The notes below the pieces were generated by a model. The model was not told the DNA's origin. It saw only the letters and a program-made list of their open reading frames with translations, and made no database searches. The position numbers were made by a program, and so were the translations under genes. This document shows positions 24,101 to 39,100 of a DNA stretch of 64,000 nucleotides, in pieces. This DNA is from Chaunax sp. Z400 (taxonomy: Eukaryota > Chordata > Actinopteri > Lophiiformes > Chaunacidae). The DNA is taken from NCBI GenBank assembly GCA_037577475.1, contig CM075204.1:2775001-2839000 (forward strand). The letters run 5' to 3'. The stretch's first letter is position 1; each line of letters opens with the position of its first letter.

Positions 24101-27100
24101 ATCTTGTATGTTATGTTTTATGTGTTATTTGTTATGTTGTTTGTGTTATGTCTTATGTGTTATGTTATATGTGTTATGTCTTATGTTGTATGTGTTATGT
24201 CTTATGTGTTATGTGTTATGTCGTATGTGTTAATTCTTATGTTGTATGTGTTATGTTTGTTTTATATTTATGTGTCATATCTTATGTGTTATGTCTTATG
24301 TGTAATGTTATATGTGTTATGTCTTATGTTGTTTGTGTTATGTGTTATGTTTTATGTGTTATGTGTTATGTGTTATGTTTTATGTGTTATGTCGTATTTG
24401 TAATGTCGTATGTGTTATGTTTTTTGTTTTATATTTATGTGTTATGTCTTATGTGTTATGTTTTATGTGTTATGTGTTATGTTGTATGTGTTATGTCTTA
24501 TGTTGTATGTGTTAAGTTTTATGTTGTGTGTGATGTCTTATGTGTTATGTTTTATGTGTTATGTCTTATGTTGTATGTGTTGTTTTTTAAGTGTTATGTG
24601 TTATGTTGTATGTGTTAATTCTTATGTTGTATGTGTTATGTTTTATGTTGTATGTGTTAGGTCTTATGTGTTATGTTTTATGTTATGTTGTATGTGTTAT
24701 GTCTTATGTTGTATGTGTTATGTCTTATGTTGTGTGTGTTATGTTTTAAGTGTTATGTTTTATGTGCAATGTGTTATGTCTTATGTTTTTTCTTTTAAGT
24801 TTTATGTCTTATGTCTTATGTTTTATGTGTTATGTTGTATGTGCAATGTCTTATGTCTAATGTTTTTTGTTTTATGTTTTATGTGTTATGTGTATATGTG
24901 TTATGTCTCGTGTGTTATGTTGTATGTGTTATGTCTTATGTGTTATGTCTTATGTTGTATGTGTTATGTGTTTAGTTGTATGTGTTTTGTCTTATGTTGT
25001 ATGTGTTATGTGTTTAGTTGTATGTGTTATGTTTTATGTTGTATGTGTTATGTCTTATGTGTTATGTTTTATGTATTGTGTTATGTTGTATGTGTTATGT
25101 CTTATGTGTTATGTTTTATGTGTTATGTCTTATGTTGTATGTGTTATGTCTTATGTTGTATGTGTTATGTCTTATGTTGTGTGTGTTATGTTTTAAGTGT
25201 TATGTTTTATGTGTTATGTCTTATGTTTTATGTTATGTTGTATGTGCAATGTGTTATGTTTTATGTTTTTTCTTTTGTTTTATGTGTTATGTTGTATGTG
25301 TTATGTTTTATGTGTTATGTGTTATGTGTTATGTGTTATGTCTTGTGTTTTATGTTGTATGTGTTATGTTGTATGTGCAATGTCTTATGTCTTATGTTTT
25401 TTCTTTTATGTTTTATGTGTTATGTCTTATGTTTTATGTGTTATGTTGTATGTGCAATGTCTTATGTCTTATGTTTTTTGTTTTATGTTTTATGTGTTAT
25501 GTGTATATGTGTTATGTCTTGTCTGTTATGTTGTATGTGTTATGTCTTATGTTGCATGTGTTATGTGTTTAGTTGTATGTGTTATGTGTTTAGTTGTATG
25601 TGTTATGTCTTATGTTGCATGTGTTATGTCTTATGTTGCATGTGTTATGTCTTATGTTGTATGTGTTATGTCTTATGTTGCATGTGTTATGTGTTTAGTT
25701 GTATGTGTTATGTTTTATGTGTTAATTGTTATGTGTTATGACTTGTGTGTTATGTGTTATGTCTTATGTTGTATGTGTTAATTCTTATGTTGTATGTTAT
25801 GTTTTATGTTTTATGTTTGTGTTATATCTTATGTGTTATGTGTTATGTTGTATGTGTTCTGTCTTATGTTGTATGTGTTATGTTGCATTTGTTGTTTGTT
25901 ATGTTGTATATGTTATTCCTTATGTGTTATGTTATATGTGTTATGTCTTATGTTGTATGTGTTATGTTTTATGTGTTATGTTATATGTGTTATGTCTTAT
26001 GTTATATGTGTTATGTCTTATGTTGTATGTGTTATGTCTTATGTTGTATGTGTTATGTTTTATGTGTTATGTCCTATGTTTTATGTGTTATGTTGTATGT
26101 GCAATGTCTTATGTCTTATGTTTTTTGTGTTGAGTTTTATGTGTTATGTGTTATGTTGTATGTGTTATATCTTGTATGTTATGTTTTATGTGTTATGTCT
26201 TATGTTGTGTGTTCTGTCTTATGTGTTATGTCTTATGTGTTATGTTGTATGTGTTATGTCTTATGTCTTATGTTTTATGTGTTATTTGTTATGTTGTTTG
26301 TGTTATGTCTTATGTGTTATGTTATATGTGTTATGTCTTATGTTGTATGTGTTATGTCTTATGTGTTATGTGTTATGTCGTATGTGTTAATTCTTATGTT
26401 GTATGTGTTATGTTTTTTGTTTTATATTTATGTGTCATATCTTATGTGTTATGTCTTATGTGTAATGTTATATGTGTTATGTCTTATGTTGTTTGTGTTA
26501 TGTGTTATGTTTTATGTGTTATGTGTTATGTTTTATGTGTTATGTGTTATGTCGTATTTGTAATGTCGTATGTGTTATGTGTTATGTTTTTTGTTTTATA
26601 TTTATGTGTTATGTCTTATGTGTTATGTTTTATGTGTTATGTCTTATGTTGTATGTGTTATGTCTTATGTTGTATGTGTTATGTCTTATGTTGTGTGTGT
26701 TATGTTTTAAGTGTTATGTTTTATGTGTTATGTCTTATGTTTTATGTTATGTTGTATGTGCAATGTGTTATGTTTTATGTTTTTTCTTTTGTTTTATGTG
26801 TTATGTTGTATGTGTTATGTTTTATGTGTTATGTGTTATGTTATATGTGTTATGTCTTGTGTTTTATGTTGTATGTGTTATGTTGTATGTGCAATGTCTT
26901 ATGTCTTATGTTTTTTCTTTTATGTTTTATGTGTTATGTCTTATGTTTTATGTGTTATGTTGTATGTGCAATGTCTTATGTCTTATGTTTTTTGTTTTAT
27001 GTTTTATGTGTTATGTGTATATGTGTTATGTCTTGTCTGTTATGTTGTATGTGTTATGTCTTATGTTGCATGTGTTATGTGTTTAGTTGTATGTGTTATG

Positions 27101-30100
27101 TGTTTAGTTGTATGTGTTATGTTTTATGTGTTAATTGTTATGTGTTATGACTTGTGTGTTATGTGTTATGTCTTATGTTGCATGTGTTATGTCTTATGTT
27201 GCATGTGTTATGTCTTATGTTGTATGTGTTATGTCTTATGTTGCATGTGTTATGTGTTTAGTTGTATGTGTTATGTTTTATGTGTTAATTGTTATGTGTT
27301 ATGACTTGTGTGTTATGTGTTATGTCTTATGTTGTATGTGTTAATTCTTATGTTGTATGTTATGTTTTATGTTTTATGTTTGTGTTATATCTTATGTGTT
27401 ATGTGTTATGTTGTATGTGTTATGTTGCATTTGTTGTTTGTTATGTTGTATATGTTATTCCTTATGTGTTATGTTATATGTGTTATGTCTTATGTTGTAT
27501 GTGTTATGTTTTATGTGTTATGTTATATGTGTTATGTCTTATGTTATATGTGTTATGTCTTATGTTGTATGTGTTATGTCTTATGTTGTATGTGTTATGT
27601 TTTATGTGTTATGTCCTATGTTTTATGTGTTATGTTGTATGTGCAATGTCTTATGTCTTATGTTTTTTGTGTTGAGTTTTATGTGTTATGTGTTATGTTG
27701 TATGTGTTATATCTTGTATGTTATGTTTTATGTGTTATGTCTTATGTTGTGTGTTCTGTCTTATGTGTTATGTCTTATGTGTTATGTTGTATGTGTTATG
27801 TCTTATGTCTTATGTTTTATGTGTTATTTGTTATGTTGTTTGTGTTATGTCTTATGTTGTATGTGTTATGTCTTATGTGTTATGTGTTATGTTATATGTG
27901 TTATGTGTTATGTTGTATGTGTTATGTCTTATGTGTTATGTGTTATGTCGTATGTGTTAATTCTTATGTTGTATGTGTTATGTTTTTTGTTTTATATTTA
28001 TGTGTCATATCTTATGTGTTATGTCTTATGTGTTATGTCTTATGTGTAATGTTATATGTGTTATGTCTTATGTGTAATGTTATATGTGTCATATCTTATG
28101 TGTCATATCTTATGTGTTATGTCTTATGTGTAATGTTATATGTGTTATGTCTTATGTTGTTTGTGTTATGTGTTATGTTTTATGTGTTATGTGTTATGTT
28201 TTATGTGTTATGTCGTATTTGTAATGTCGTATGTGTTATGTGTTATGTTTTTTGTTTTATATTTATGTGTTATGTCTTATGTGTTATGTTTTATGTGTTA
28301 TGTGTTATGTTGTATGTGTTATGTCTTATGTTGTATGTGTTAATTTTTATGTTGTGTGTGATGTCTTATGTGTTATGTTTTATGTGTTATGTCTTATGTT
28401 GTATGTGTTATGTCTTATGTTGTATGTGTGATGTCTTATGTGTTATGTTTTATGTGATATGTCTTATGTTTTCTGTGTTGTGTTTTATGTGTTATGTGTT
28501 ATGTTGTATGTGTTAATTCTTATGTTGTATGTGTTATGTTTTATGTTGTATGTGTTATGTCTTATGTGTTATGTTTTATGTATTGTGTTATGTTGTATGT
28601 GTTAGGTCTTATGTGTTATGTTTTATGTTATGTTGTATGTGTTATGTCTTATGTTGTATGTGTTATGTCTTATGTTGTGTGTGTTATGTTTTAAGTGTTA
28701 TGTTTTATGTGCAATGTGTTATGTCTTATGTTTTTTCTTTTATGTTTTATGTCTTATGTCTTATGTTTTATGTGTTATGTTGTATGTGCAATGTCTTATG
28801 TCTAATGTTTTTTGTTTTATGTTTTATGTGTTATGTGTATATGTGTTATGTCTCGTGTGTTATGTTGTATGTGTTATGTCTTATGTGTTATGTCTTATGT
28901 TGTATGTGTTATGTGTTTAGTTGTATGTGTTTTGTCTTATGTTGTATGTGTTATGTGTTTAGTTGTATGTGTTATGTTTTATGTTGTATGTGTTATGTCT
29001 TATGTGTTATGTTTTATGTGTTTAGTTGTATGTGTTATGTTTTATGTTGTATGTGTTATGTCTTATGTGTTATGTCTTATGTGTTATGTTGTATGTCTTA
29101 TGTGTTATGTTTTATGTGTTATGTCTTATGTTGTATGTGTTATGTCTTATGTTGTATGTGTTATGTCTTATGTTGTGTGTGTTATGTTTTAAGTGTTATG
29201 TTTTATGTGTTATGTCTTATGTTTTATGTTATGTTGTATGTGCAATGTGTTATGTCTTATGTTTTTTCTTTTGTTTTATGTGTTATGTTGTATGTGTTAT
29301 GTTTTATGTGTTATGTGTTATGTCTTGTGTTTTATGTTGTATGTGTTATGTCTTGTGTTTTATGTTGTATGTGTTATGTTGTATGTGCAATGTCTTATGT
29401 CTTATGTTTTTTCTTTTATGTTTTATGTGTTATGTCTTATGTTTATGTGTTATGTTGTATTTGCAAAGTCTTATGTCTTATGTTTTTTGTTTTATGTTTT
29501 ATGTGTTATGTGTATATGTGTTATGTCTTGTCTGTTATGTTGTATGTGTTATGTCTTATGTTGCATGTGTTATGTGTTTAGTTGTATGTGTTATGTCTTA
29601 TGTGTTAATTGTTATGTGTTATGACTTGTGTGTTATGTGTTATGTCTTATGTTGTATGTGTTATGTGTTTAGTTGTATGTGTTTTGTCTTATGTTGTATG
29701 TGTTATGTGTTTAGTTGTATGTGTTATGTTTTATGTTGTATGTGTTATGTCTTATGTGTTATGTTTTATGTATTGTGTTATGTTGTATGTGTTATGTCTT
29801 ATGTGTTATGTTTTATGTGTTATGTCTTATGTTGTATGTGTTATGTCTTATGTTGTATGTGTTATGTTTTAAGTGTTATGTTTTATGTGTTATGTCTTAT
29901 GTTTTATGTTATGTTGTATGTGCAATGTGTTATGTCTTATGTTTTTTCTTTTGTTTTATGTGTTATGGGTTATGTTGTATGTGTTATGTTTTATGTGTTA
30001 TGTGTTATGTTATATGTGTTATGTCTTGTGTTTTATGTTGTATGTGTTATGTTGTATGTGCAATGTCTTATGTCTTATGTTTTTTCTTTTATGTTTTATG

Positions 30101-33100
30101 TGTTATGTCTTATGTTTTATGTGTTATGTTGTATGTGCAATGTCTTATGTCTTATGTTTTTTGTTTTATGTTTTATGTGTTATGTGTATATGTGTTATGT
30201 CTTGTCTGTTATGTTGTATGTGTTATGTCTTATGTTGCATGTGTTATGTGTTTAGTTGTATGTGTTATGTCTTATGTGTTAATTGTTATGTGTTATGACT
30301 TGTGTGTTATGTGTTATGTCTTATGTTGTATGTGTTAATTCTTATGTTGTATGTGTTATGTTTTATGTTGTATGTCTTATGTGTTAATTCTTATGTTGTA
30401 TGTTATGTTTTATGTTTTATGTTTGTGTTATATCTTATGTGTTATGTGTTATGTTGTATGTGTTCTGTCTTATGTTGTATGTGTTATGTTGCATTTGTTG
30501 TTTGTTATGTTGTATATGTTATTCCTTATGTGTTATGTTATATGTGTTATGTCTTATGTTGTATGTGTTATGTCTTATGTTGTATGTGTTATGTTTTATG
30601 TGTTATGTCCTATGTTTTATGTGTTATGTTGTATGTGCAATGTCTTATGTCTTATGTTTTTTGTGTTGAGTTTTATGTGTTATGTGTTATGTTGTATGTG
30701 TTATATCTTGTATGTTATGTTTTATGTGTTATGTCTTATGTTGTGTGTTCTGTCTTATGTGTTATGTCTTATGTGTTATGTTGTATGTGTTATGTCTTAT
30801 GTCTTATGTTTTATGTGTTATTTGTTATGTTGTTTGTGTTATGTCTTATGTGTTATGTTATATGTGTTATGTCTTATGTTGTATGTGTTATGTCTTATGT
30901 GTTATGTGTTATGTCTTATGTGTTATGTGTTATGTCGTATGTGTTAATTCTTATGTTGTATGTGTTATGTTTGTTTTATATTTATGTGTCATATCTTATG
31001 TGTTATGTTTTATGTGTAATGTTATATGTGTTATGTCTTATGTTGTTTGTGTTATGTGTTATGTTTTATGTGTTATGTGTTATGTTTTATGTGTTATGTC
31101 GTATTTGTAATGTCGTATGTGTTATGTGTTATGTTTTTTGTTTTATATTTATGTGTTATGTCTTATGTGTTATGTTTTATGTGTTATGTGTTATGTTGTA
31201 TGTGTTATGTCTTATGTTGTATGTGTTAAGTTTTATGTTGTGTGTGATGTCTTATGTGTTATGTTTTATGTGTTATGTCTTATGTTGTATGTGTTACGTC
31301 TTATGTTGTGTGTGTTATGTTTTAAGTGTTATGTTTTATGTGTTATGTCTTATGTTTTATGTTATGTTGTATGTGCAATGTGTTATGTCTTATGTTTTTT
31401 CTTTTGTTTTATGTGTTATGTTGTATGTGTTATGTTTTATGTGTTATGTGTTATGTTATATGTGTTATGTCTTGTGTTTTATGTTGTATGTGTTATGTTG
31501 TATGTGCAATGTCTTATGTCTTATGTTTTTTCTTTTATGTTTTATGTGTTATGTCTTATGTTTATGTGTTATGTTGTATTTGCAAAGTCTTATGTCTTAT
31601 GTTTTTTGTTTTATGTTTTATGTGTTATGTGTATATGTGTTATGTCTTGTCTGTTATGTTGTATGTGTTATGTCTTATGTTGCATGTGTTATGTGTTTAG
31701 TTGTATGTGTTATGTCTTATGTGTTAATTGTTATGTGTTATGACTTGTGTGTTATGTGTTATGTCTTATGTTGTATGTGTTATGTGTTTAGTTGTATGTG
31801 TTTTGTCTTATGTTGTATGTGTTATGTGTTTAGTTGTATGTGTTATGTTTTATGTTGTATGTGTTATGTCTTATGTGTTATGTTTTATGTATTGTGTTAT
31901 GTTGTATGTGTTATGTCTTATGTGTTATGTTTTATGTGTTATGTCTTATGTTGTATGTGTTATGTCTTATGTTGTATGTGTTATGTTTTAAGTGTTATGT
32001 TTTATGTGTTATGTCTTATGTTTTATGTTATGTTGTATGTGCAATGTGTTATGTCTTATGTTTTTTCTTTTGTTTTATGTGTTATGTCTTATGTTTTTTC
32101 TTTTGTTTTATGTGTTATGGGTTATGTTGTATGTGTTATGTTTTATGTGTTATGTGTTATGTTATATGTGTTATGTCTTGTGTTTTATGTTGTATGTGTT
32201 ATGTTGTATGTGCAATGTCTTATGTCTTATGTTTTTTCTTTTATGTTTTATGTGTTATGTCTTATGTTTTATGTGTTATGTTGTATGTGCAATGTCTTAT
32301 GTCTTATGTTTTTTGTTTTATGTTTTATGTGTTATGTGTATATGTGTTATGTCTTGTCTGTTATGTTGTATGTGTTATGTCTTATGTTGCATGTGTTATG
32401 TGTTTAGTTGTATGTGTTATGTCTTATGTGTTAATTGTTATGTGTTATGACTTGTGTGTTATGTGTTATGTCTTATGTTGTATGTGTTAATTCTTATGTT
32501 GTATGTGTTATGTTTTATGTTGTATGTCTTATGTGTTAATTCTTATGTTGTATGTTATGTTTTATGTTTTATGTTTGTGTTATATCTTATGTGTTATGTG
32601 TTATGTTGTATGTGTTCTGTCTTATGTTGTATGTGTTATGTTGCATTTGTTGTTTGTTATGTTGTATATGTTATTCCTTATGTGTTATGTTATATGTGTT
32701 ATGTCTTATGTTGTATGTGTTATGTCTTATGTTGTATGTGTTATGTTTTATGTGTTATGTCCTATGTTTTATGTGTTATGTCCTATGTTTTATGTGTTAT
32801 GTTGTATGTGCAATGTCTTATGTCTTATGTTTTTTGTGTTGAGTTTTATGTGTTATGTGTTATGTTGTATGTGTTATATCTTGTATGTTATGTTTTATGT
32901 GTTATGTCTTATGTTGTGTGTTCTGTCTTATGTGTTATGTCTTATGTGTTATGTTGTATGTGTTATGTCTTATGTCTTATGTTTTATGTGTTATTTGTTA
33001 TGTTGTTTGTGTTATGTCTTATGTGTTATGTTATATGTGTTATGTCTTATGTTGTATGTGTTATGTCTTATGTGTTATGTGTTATGTCGTATGTGTTAAT

Positions 33101-36100
33101 TCTTATGTTGTATGTGTTATGTTTGTTTTATATTTATGTGTCATATCTTATGTGTTATGTCTTATGTGTAATGTTATATGTGTTATGTCTTATGTTGTTT
33201 GTGTTATGTGTTATGTTTTATGTGTTATGTGTTATGTTTTATGTGTTATGTCGTATTTGTAATGTCGTATGTGTTATGTGTTATGTTTTTTGTTTTATAT
33301 TTATGTGTTATGTCTTATGTGTTATGTTTTATGTGTTATGTGTTATGTTGTATGTGTTATGTCTTATGTTGTATGTGTTAAGTTTTATGTTGTGTGTGAT
33401 GTCTTATGTGTTATGTTTTATGTGTTATGTCTTATGTTGTATGTGTTATGTCTTATGTTGTATGTGTGATGTCTTATGTGTTATGTTTTATGTGATATGT
33501 CTTATGTTGTATGTGTTAAGTTTTATGTTGTGTGTGATGTCTTATGTGTTATGTTTTATGTGTTATGTCTTATGTTGTATGTGTTATGTCTTATGTTGTA
33601 TGTGTGATGTCTTATGTGTTATGTGTTATGTGTTATGTCTTATGTGTTATGTTTTATGTATTGTGTTATGTTGTATGTGTTAGGTCTTATGTGTTATGTT
33701 TTATGTTATGTTGTATGTGTTATGTCTTATGTTGTATGTGTTATGTCTTATGTTGTGTGTGTTATGTTTTAAGTGTTATGTTTTATGTGCAATGTGTTAT
33801 GTCTTATGTTTTTTCTTTTATGTTGTATGTCTTATGTCTTATGTTTTATGTGTTATGTTGTATGTGCAATGTCTTATGTCTAATGTTTTTTGTTTTATGT
33901 TTTATGTGTTATGTGTATATGTGTTATGTCTCGTGTGTTATGTTGTATGTGTTATGTCTTATGTGTTATGTCTTATGTTGTATGTGTTATGTGTTTAGTT
34001 GTATGTGTTTTGTCTTATGTTGTATGTGTATGTGTTTAGTTGTATGTGTTATGTTTTATGTTGTATGTGTTATGTCTTATGTGTTATGTTTTATGTATTG
34101 TGTTATGTTGTATGTGTTATGTCTTATGTGTTATGTTTTATGTGTTATGTCTTATGTTGTATGTGTTATGTCTTATGTTGTATGTGTTATGTCTTATGTT
34201 GTGTGTGTTATGTCTTATGTTGTATGTGTTATGTTTTAAGTGTTATGTTTTATGTGTTATGTCTTATGTTGTATGTGTTATGTCTTATGTTGTATGTGTT
34301 ATGTCTTATGTTGTATGTGTTATGTCTTATGTTGTATGTGTTATGTTTTAAGTGTTATGTTGTATGTGTTATGTCTTATGTTGTGTGTGTTATGTCTTAT
34401 GTTGTATGTGTTATGTCTTATGTTGTGTGTGTTATGTCTTATGTTGTATGTGTTATGTCTTATGTTGTATGTGTTATGTCTTATGTTGTATGTGTTATGT
34501 TTTAAGTGTTATGTTTTATGTGTTATGTCTTATGTTTTATGTTATGTTGTATGTGCAATGTGTTATGTTTTATGTTTTTTCTTTTGTTTTATGTGTTATG
34601 TTGTATGTGTTATGTTTTATGTGTTATGTGTTATGTTATATGTGTTATGTCTTGTGTTTTATGTTGTATGTGTTATGTTGTATGTGCAATGTCTTATGTC
34701 TTATGTTTTTTCTTTTATGTTTTATGTGTTATGTCTTATGTTTTATGTGTTATGTTGTATGTGCAATGTCTTATGTCTTATGTTTTTTGTTTTATGTTTT
34801 ATGTGTTATGTGTATATGTGTTATGTCTTATGTTTTATGTGTTATGTTGTATGTGCAATGTCTTATGTCTTATGTTTTTTGTTTTATGTTTTATGTGTTA
34901 TGTGTATATGTGTTATGTCTTGTCTGTTATGTTGTATGTGTTATGTCTTATGTTGCATGTGTTATGTGTTTAGTTGTATGTGTTATGTGTTTAGTTGTAT
35001 GTGTTATGTCTTATGTTGCATGTGTTATGTCTTATGTTGCATGTGTTATGTCTTATGTTGTATGTGTTATGTCTTATGTTGCATGTGTTATGTGTTTAGT
35101 TGTATGTGTTATGTTTTATGTGTTAATTGTTATGTGTTATGTCTTATGTTGTATGTGTTAATTCTTATGTTGTATGTTATATGTTTTATGTTGTATGTCT
35201 TATGTGTTAATTCTTATGTTGTATGTTATGTTTTATGTTTTATGTTTGTGTTATATCTTATGTGTTATGTGTTATGTTGTATGTGTTCTGTCTTATGTTG
35301 TATGTGTTATGTTGCATTTGTTGTTTGTTATGTTGTATATGTTATTCCTTATGTGTTATGTTATATGTGTTATGTCTTATGTTGTATGTGTTATGTTTTA
35401 TGTGTTATGTTATATGTGTTATGTCTTATGTTATATGTGTTATGTCTTATGTTGTATGTGTTATGTCTTATGTTGTATGTGTTATGTTTTATGTGTTATG
35501 TCCTATGTTTTATGTGTTATGTTGTATGTGCAATGTCTTATGTCTTATGTTTTTTGTGTTGAGTTTTATGTGTTATGTGTTATGTTGTATGTGTTATATC
35601 TTGTATGTTATGTTTTATGTGTTATGTCTTATGTTGTGTGTTCTGTCTTATGTGTTATGTCTTATGTGTTATGTTGTATGTGTTATGTCTTATGTCTTAT
35701 GTCTTATGTTTTATGTGTTATTTGTTATGTTGTTTGTGTTATGTCTTATGTGTTATGTTATATGTGTTATGTCTTATGTTGTATGTGTTATGTCTTATGT
35801 GTTTATGTGTTATGTCGTATGTGTTAATTCTTATGTTGTATGTGTTATGTTTTTTGTTTTATATTTATGTGTCATATCTTATGTGTTATGTCTTATGTGT
35901 AATGTTATATGTGTTATGTCTTATGTTGTTTGTGTTATGTGTTATGTTTTATGTGTTATGTGTTATGTGTTATGTTTTATGTGTTATGTGTTATGTCGTA
36001 TTTGTAATGTCGTATGTGTTATGTGTTATGTTTTTTGTTTTATATTTATGTGTTATGTCTTATGTGTTATGTTTTATGTGTTATGTGTTATGTTGTATGT

Positions 36101-39100
36101 GTTATGTCTTATGTTGTATGTGTTAATTTTTATGTTGTGTGTGATGTCTTATGTGTTATGTTTTATGTGTTATGTCTTATGTTGTATGTGTTATGTCTTA
36201 TGTTGTATGTGTTATGTCTTATGTTGTGTGTGTTATGTTTTAAGTGTTATGTTTTATGTGTTATGTCTTATGTTTTATGTTATGTTGTATGTGCAATGTG
36301 TTATGTCTTATGTTTTTTCTTTTGTTTTATGTGTTATGTTGTATGTGTTATGTTTTATGTGTTATGTGTTATGTTATATGTGTTATGTCTTGTGTTTTAT
36401 GTTGTATGTGTTATGTTGTATGTGCAATGTCTTATGTCTTATGTTTTTTCTTTTATGTTTTATGTGTTATGTCTTATGTTTTATGTGTTATGTTGTATGT
36501 GCAATGTCTTATGTCTTATGTCTTATGTTTTATGTGTTATGTTGTATTTGCAAAGTCTTATGTCTTATGTTTTTTGTTTTATGTTTTATGTGTTATGTGT
36601 ATATGTGTTATGTCTTGTCTGTTATGTTGTATGTGTTATGTCTTATGTTGCATGTGTTATGTGTTTAGTTGTATGTGTTATGTCTTATGTGTTAATTGTT
36701 ATGTGTTATGACTTGTGTGTTATGTGTTATGTCTTATGTTGTATGTGTTATGTGTTTAGTTGTATGTGTTTTGTCTTATGTTGTATGTGTTATGTGTTTA
36801 GTTGTATGTGTTATGTTTTATGTTGTATGTGTTATGTCTTATGTGTTATGTTTTATTTATTGTGTTATGTTGTATGTGTTATGTCTTATGTGTTATGTTT
36901 TATGTGTTATGTCTTATGTTGTATGTGTTATGTCTTATGTTGTATGTGTTATGTTTTAAGTGTTATGTTTTATGTGTTATGTCTTATGTTTTATGTTATG
37001 TTGTATGTGCAATGTGTTATGTCTTATGTTTTTTCTTTTGTTTTATGTGTTATGGGTTATGTTGTATGTGTTATGTTTTATGTGTTATGTGTTATGTGTT
37101 ATGTTATATGTGTTATGTCTTGTGTTTTATGTTGTATGTGTTATGTTGTATGTGCAATGTCTTATGTCTTATGTTTTTTCTTTTATGTTTTATGTGTTAT
37201 GTCTTATGTTTTATGTGTTATGTTGTATGTGCAATGTCTTATGTCTTATGTTTTTTGTTTTATGTTTTATGTGTTATGTGTATATGTGTTATGTCTTGTC
37301 TGTTATGTTGTATGTGTTATGTCTTATGTTGCATGTGTTATGTGTTTAGTTGTATGTGTTATGTCTTATGTGTTAATTGTTATGTGTTATGACTTGTGTG
37401 TTATGTGTTATGTCTTATGTTGTATGTGTTAATTCTTATGTTGTATGTGTTATGTTTTATGTTGTATGTCTTATGTGTTAATTCTTATGTTGTATGTTAT
37501 GTTTTATGTTTTATGTTTGTGTTATATCTTATGTGTTATGTGTTATGTTGTATGTGTTCTGTCTTATGTTGTATGTGTTATGTTGCATTTGTTGTTTGTT
37601 ATGTTGTATATGTTATTCCTTATGTGTTATGTTATATGTGTTATGTCTTATGTTGTATGTGTTATGTCTTATGTTGTATGTGTTATGTTTTATGTGTTAT
37701 GTCCTATGTTTTATGTGTTATGTTGTATGTGCAATGTCTTATGTCTTATGTTTTTTGTGTTGAGTTTTATGTGTTATGTGTTATGTTGTATGTGTTATAT
37801 CTTGTATGTTATGTTTTATGTGTTATGTCTTATGTTGTGTGTTCTTCTTATGTGTTATGTTTTATGTGTTATTTGTTATGTTGTTTGTGTTATGTCTTAT
37901 GTGTTATGTTATATGTGTTATGTCTTATGTTGTATGTGTTATGTCTTATGTGTTATGTGTTATGTCGTATGTGTTAATTCTTATGTTGTATGTGTTATGT
38001 TTTTTGTTTTATATTTATGTGTCATATCTTATGTGTTATGTCTTATATGTAATGTTATATGTGTTATGTCTTATGTTGTTTGTGTTATGTGTTATGTTTT
38101 ATGTGTTATGTGTTATGTTTTATGTGTTATGTCGTATTTGTAATGTCGTATGTGTTATGTGTTATGTTTTTTGTTTTATATTTATGTGTTATGTCTTATG
38201 TGTTATGTTTTATGTGTTATGTGTTATGTTGTATGTGTTATGTCTTATGTTGTATGTGTTAATTTTTATGTTGTGTGTGATGTCTTATGTGTTATGTTTT
38301 ATGTGTTATGTCTTATGTTGTATGTGTTATGTCTTATGTTGTATGTGTGATGTCTTATGTGTTATGTTTTATGTGATATGTCTTATGTTGTCTGTGTTGT
38401 GTTTTATGTGTTATGTGTTATGTTGTATGTGTTAATTCTTATGTTGTATGTGTTATGTTTTATGTTGTATGTGTTATGTCTTATGTGTTATGTTTTATGT
38501 ATTGTGTTATGTTGTATGTGTTAGGTCTTATGTGTTATGTTGTATGTGTTATGTCTTATGTGTTATGTCTTATGTTGTATGTGTTATGTGTTTAGTTGTA
38601 TGTGTTTTGTCTTATGTTGTATGTGTTATGTGTTTAGTTGTATGTGTTATGTTTTATGTTGTATGTGTTATGTCTTATGTGTTATGTTTTATGTGTTTAG
38701 TTGTATATGTTATGTTTTATGTTGTATGTGTTATGTCTTATGTGTTATGTCTTATGTGTTATGTCTTATGTGTTATGTCTTATGTTGTATGTGTTATGTG
38801 TTTAGTTGTATGTGTTTTGTCTTATGTTGTATGTGTTATGTGTTTAGTTGTATGTGTTATGTTTTATGTTGTATGTGTTATGTCTTATGTGTTATGTTGT
38901 ATGTGTTATGTTGTATGTGTTATTTGTTATGTTGTTTGTGTTATGTCTTATGTGTTATGTTATATGTGTTATGTCTTATGTGTTATGTTTCATGTGTTAT
39001 GTCGTATGTGTAATGTTATGTGTTAATTCTTATGTTGTATGTGTTATGTGTTATGTTTTATGTGTTATGTTTTATGTGTTATGTGTTATGTTTTTTGTTT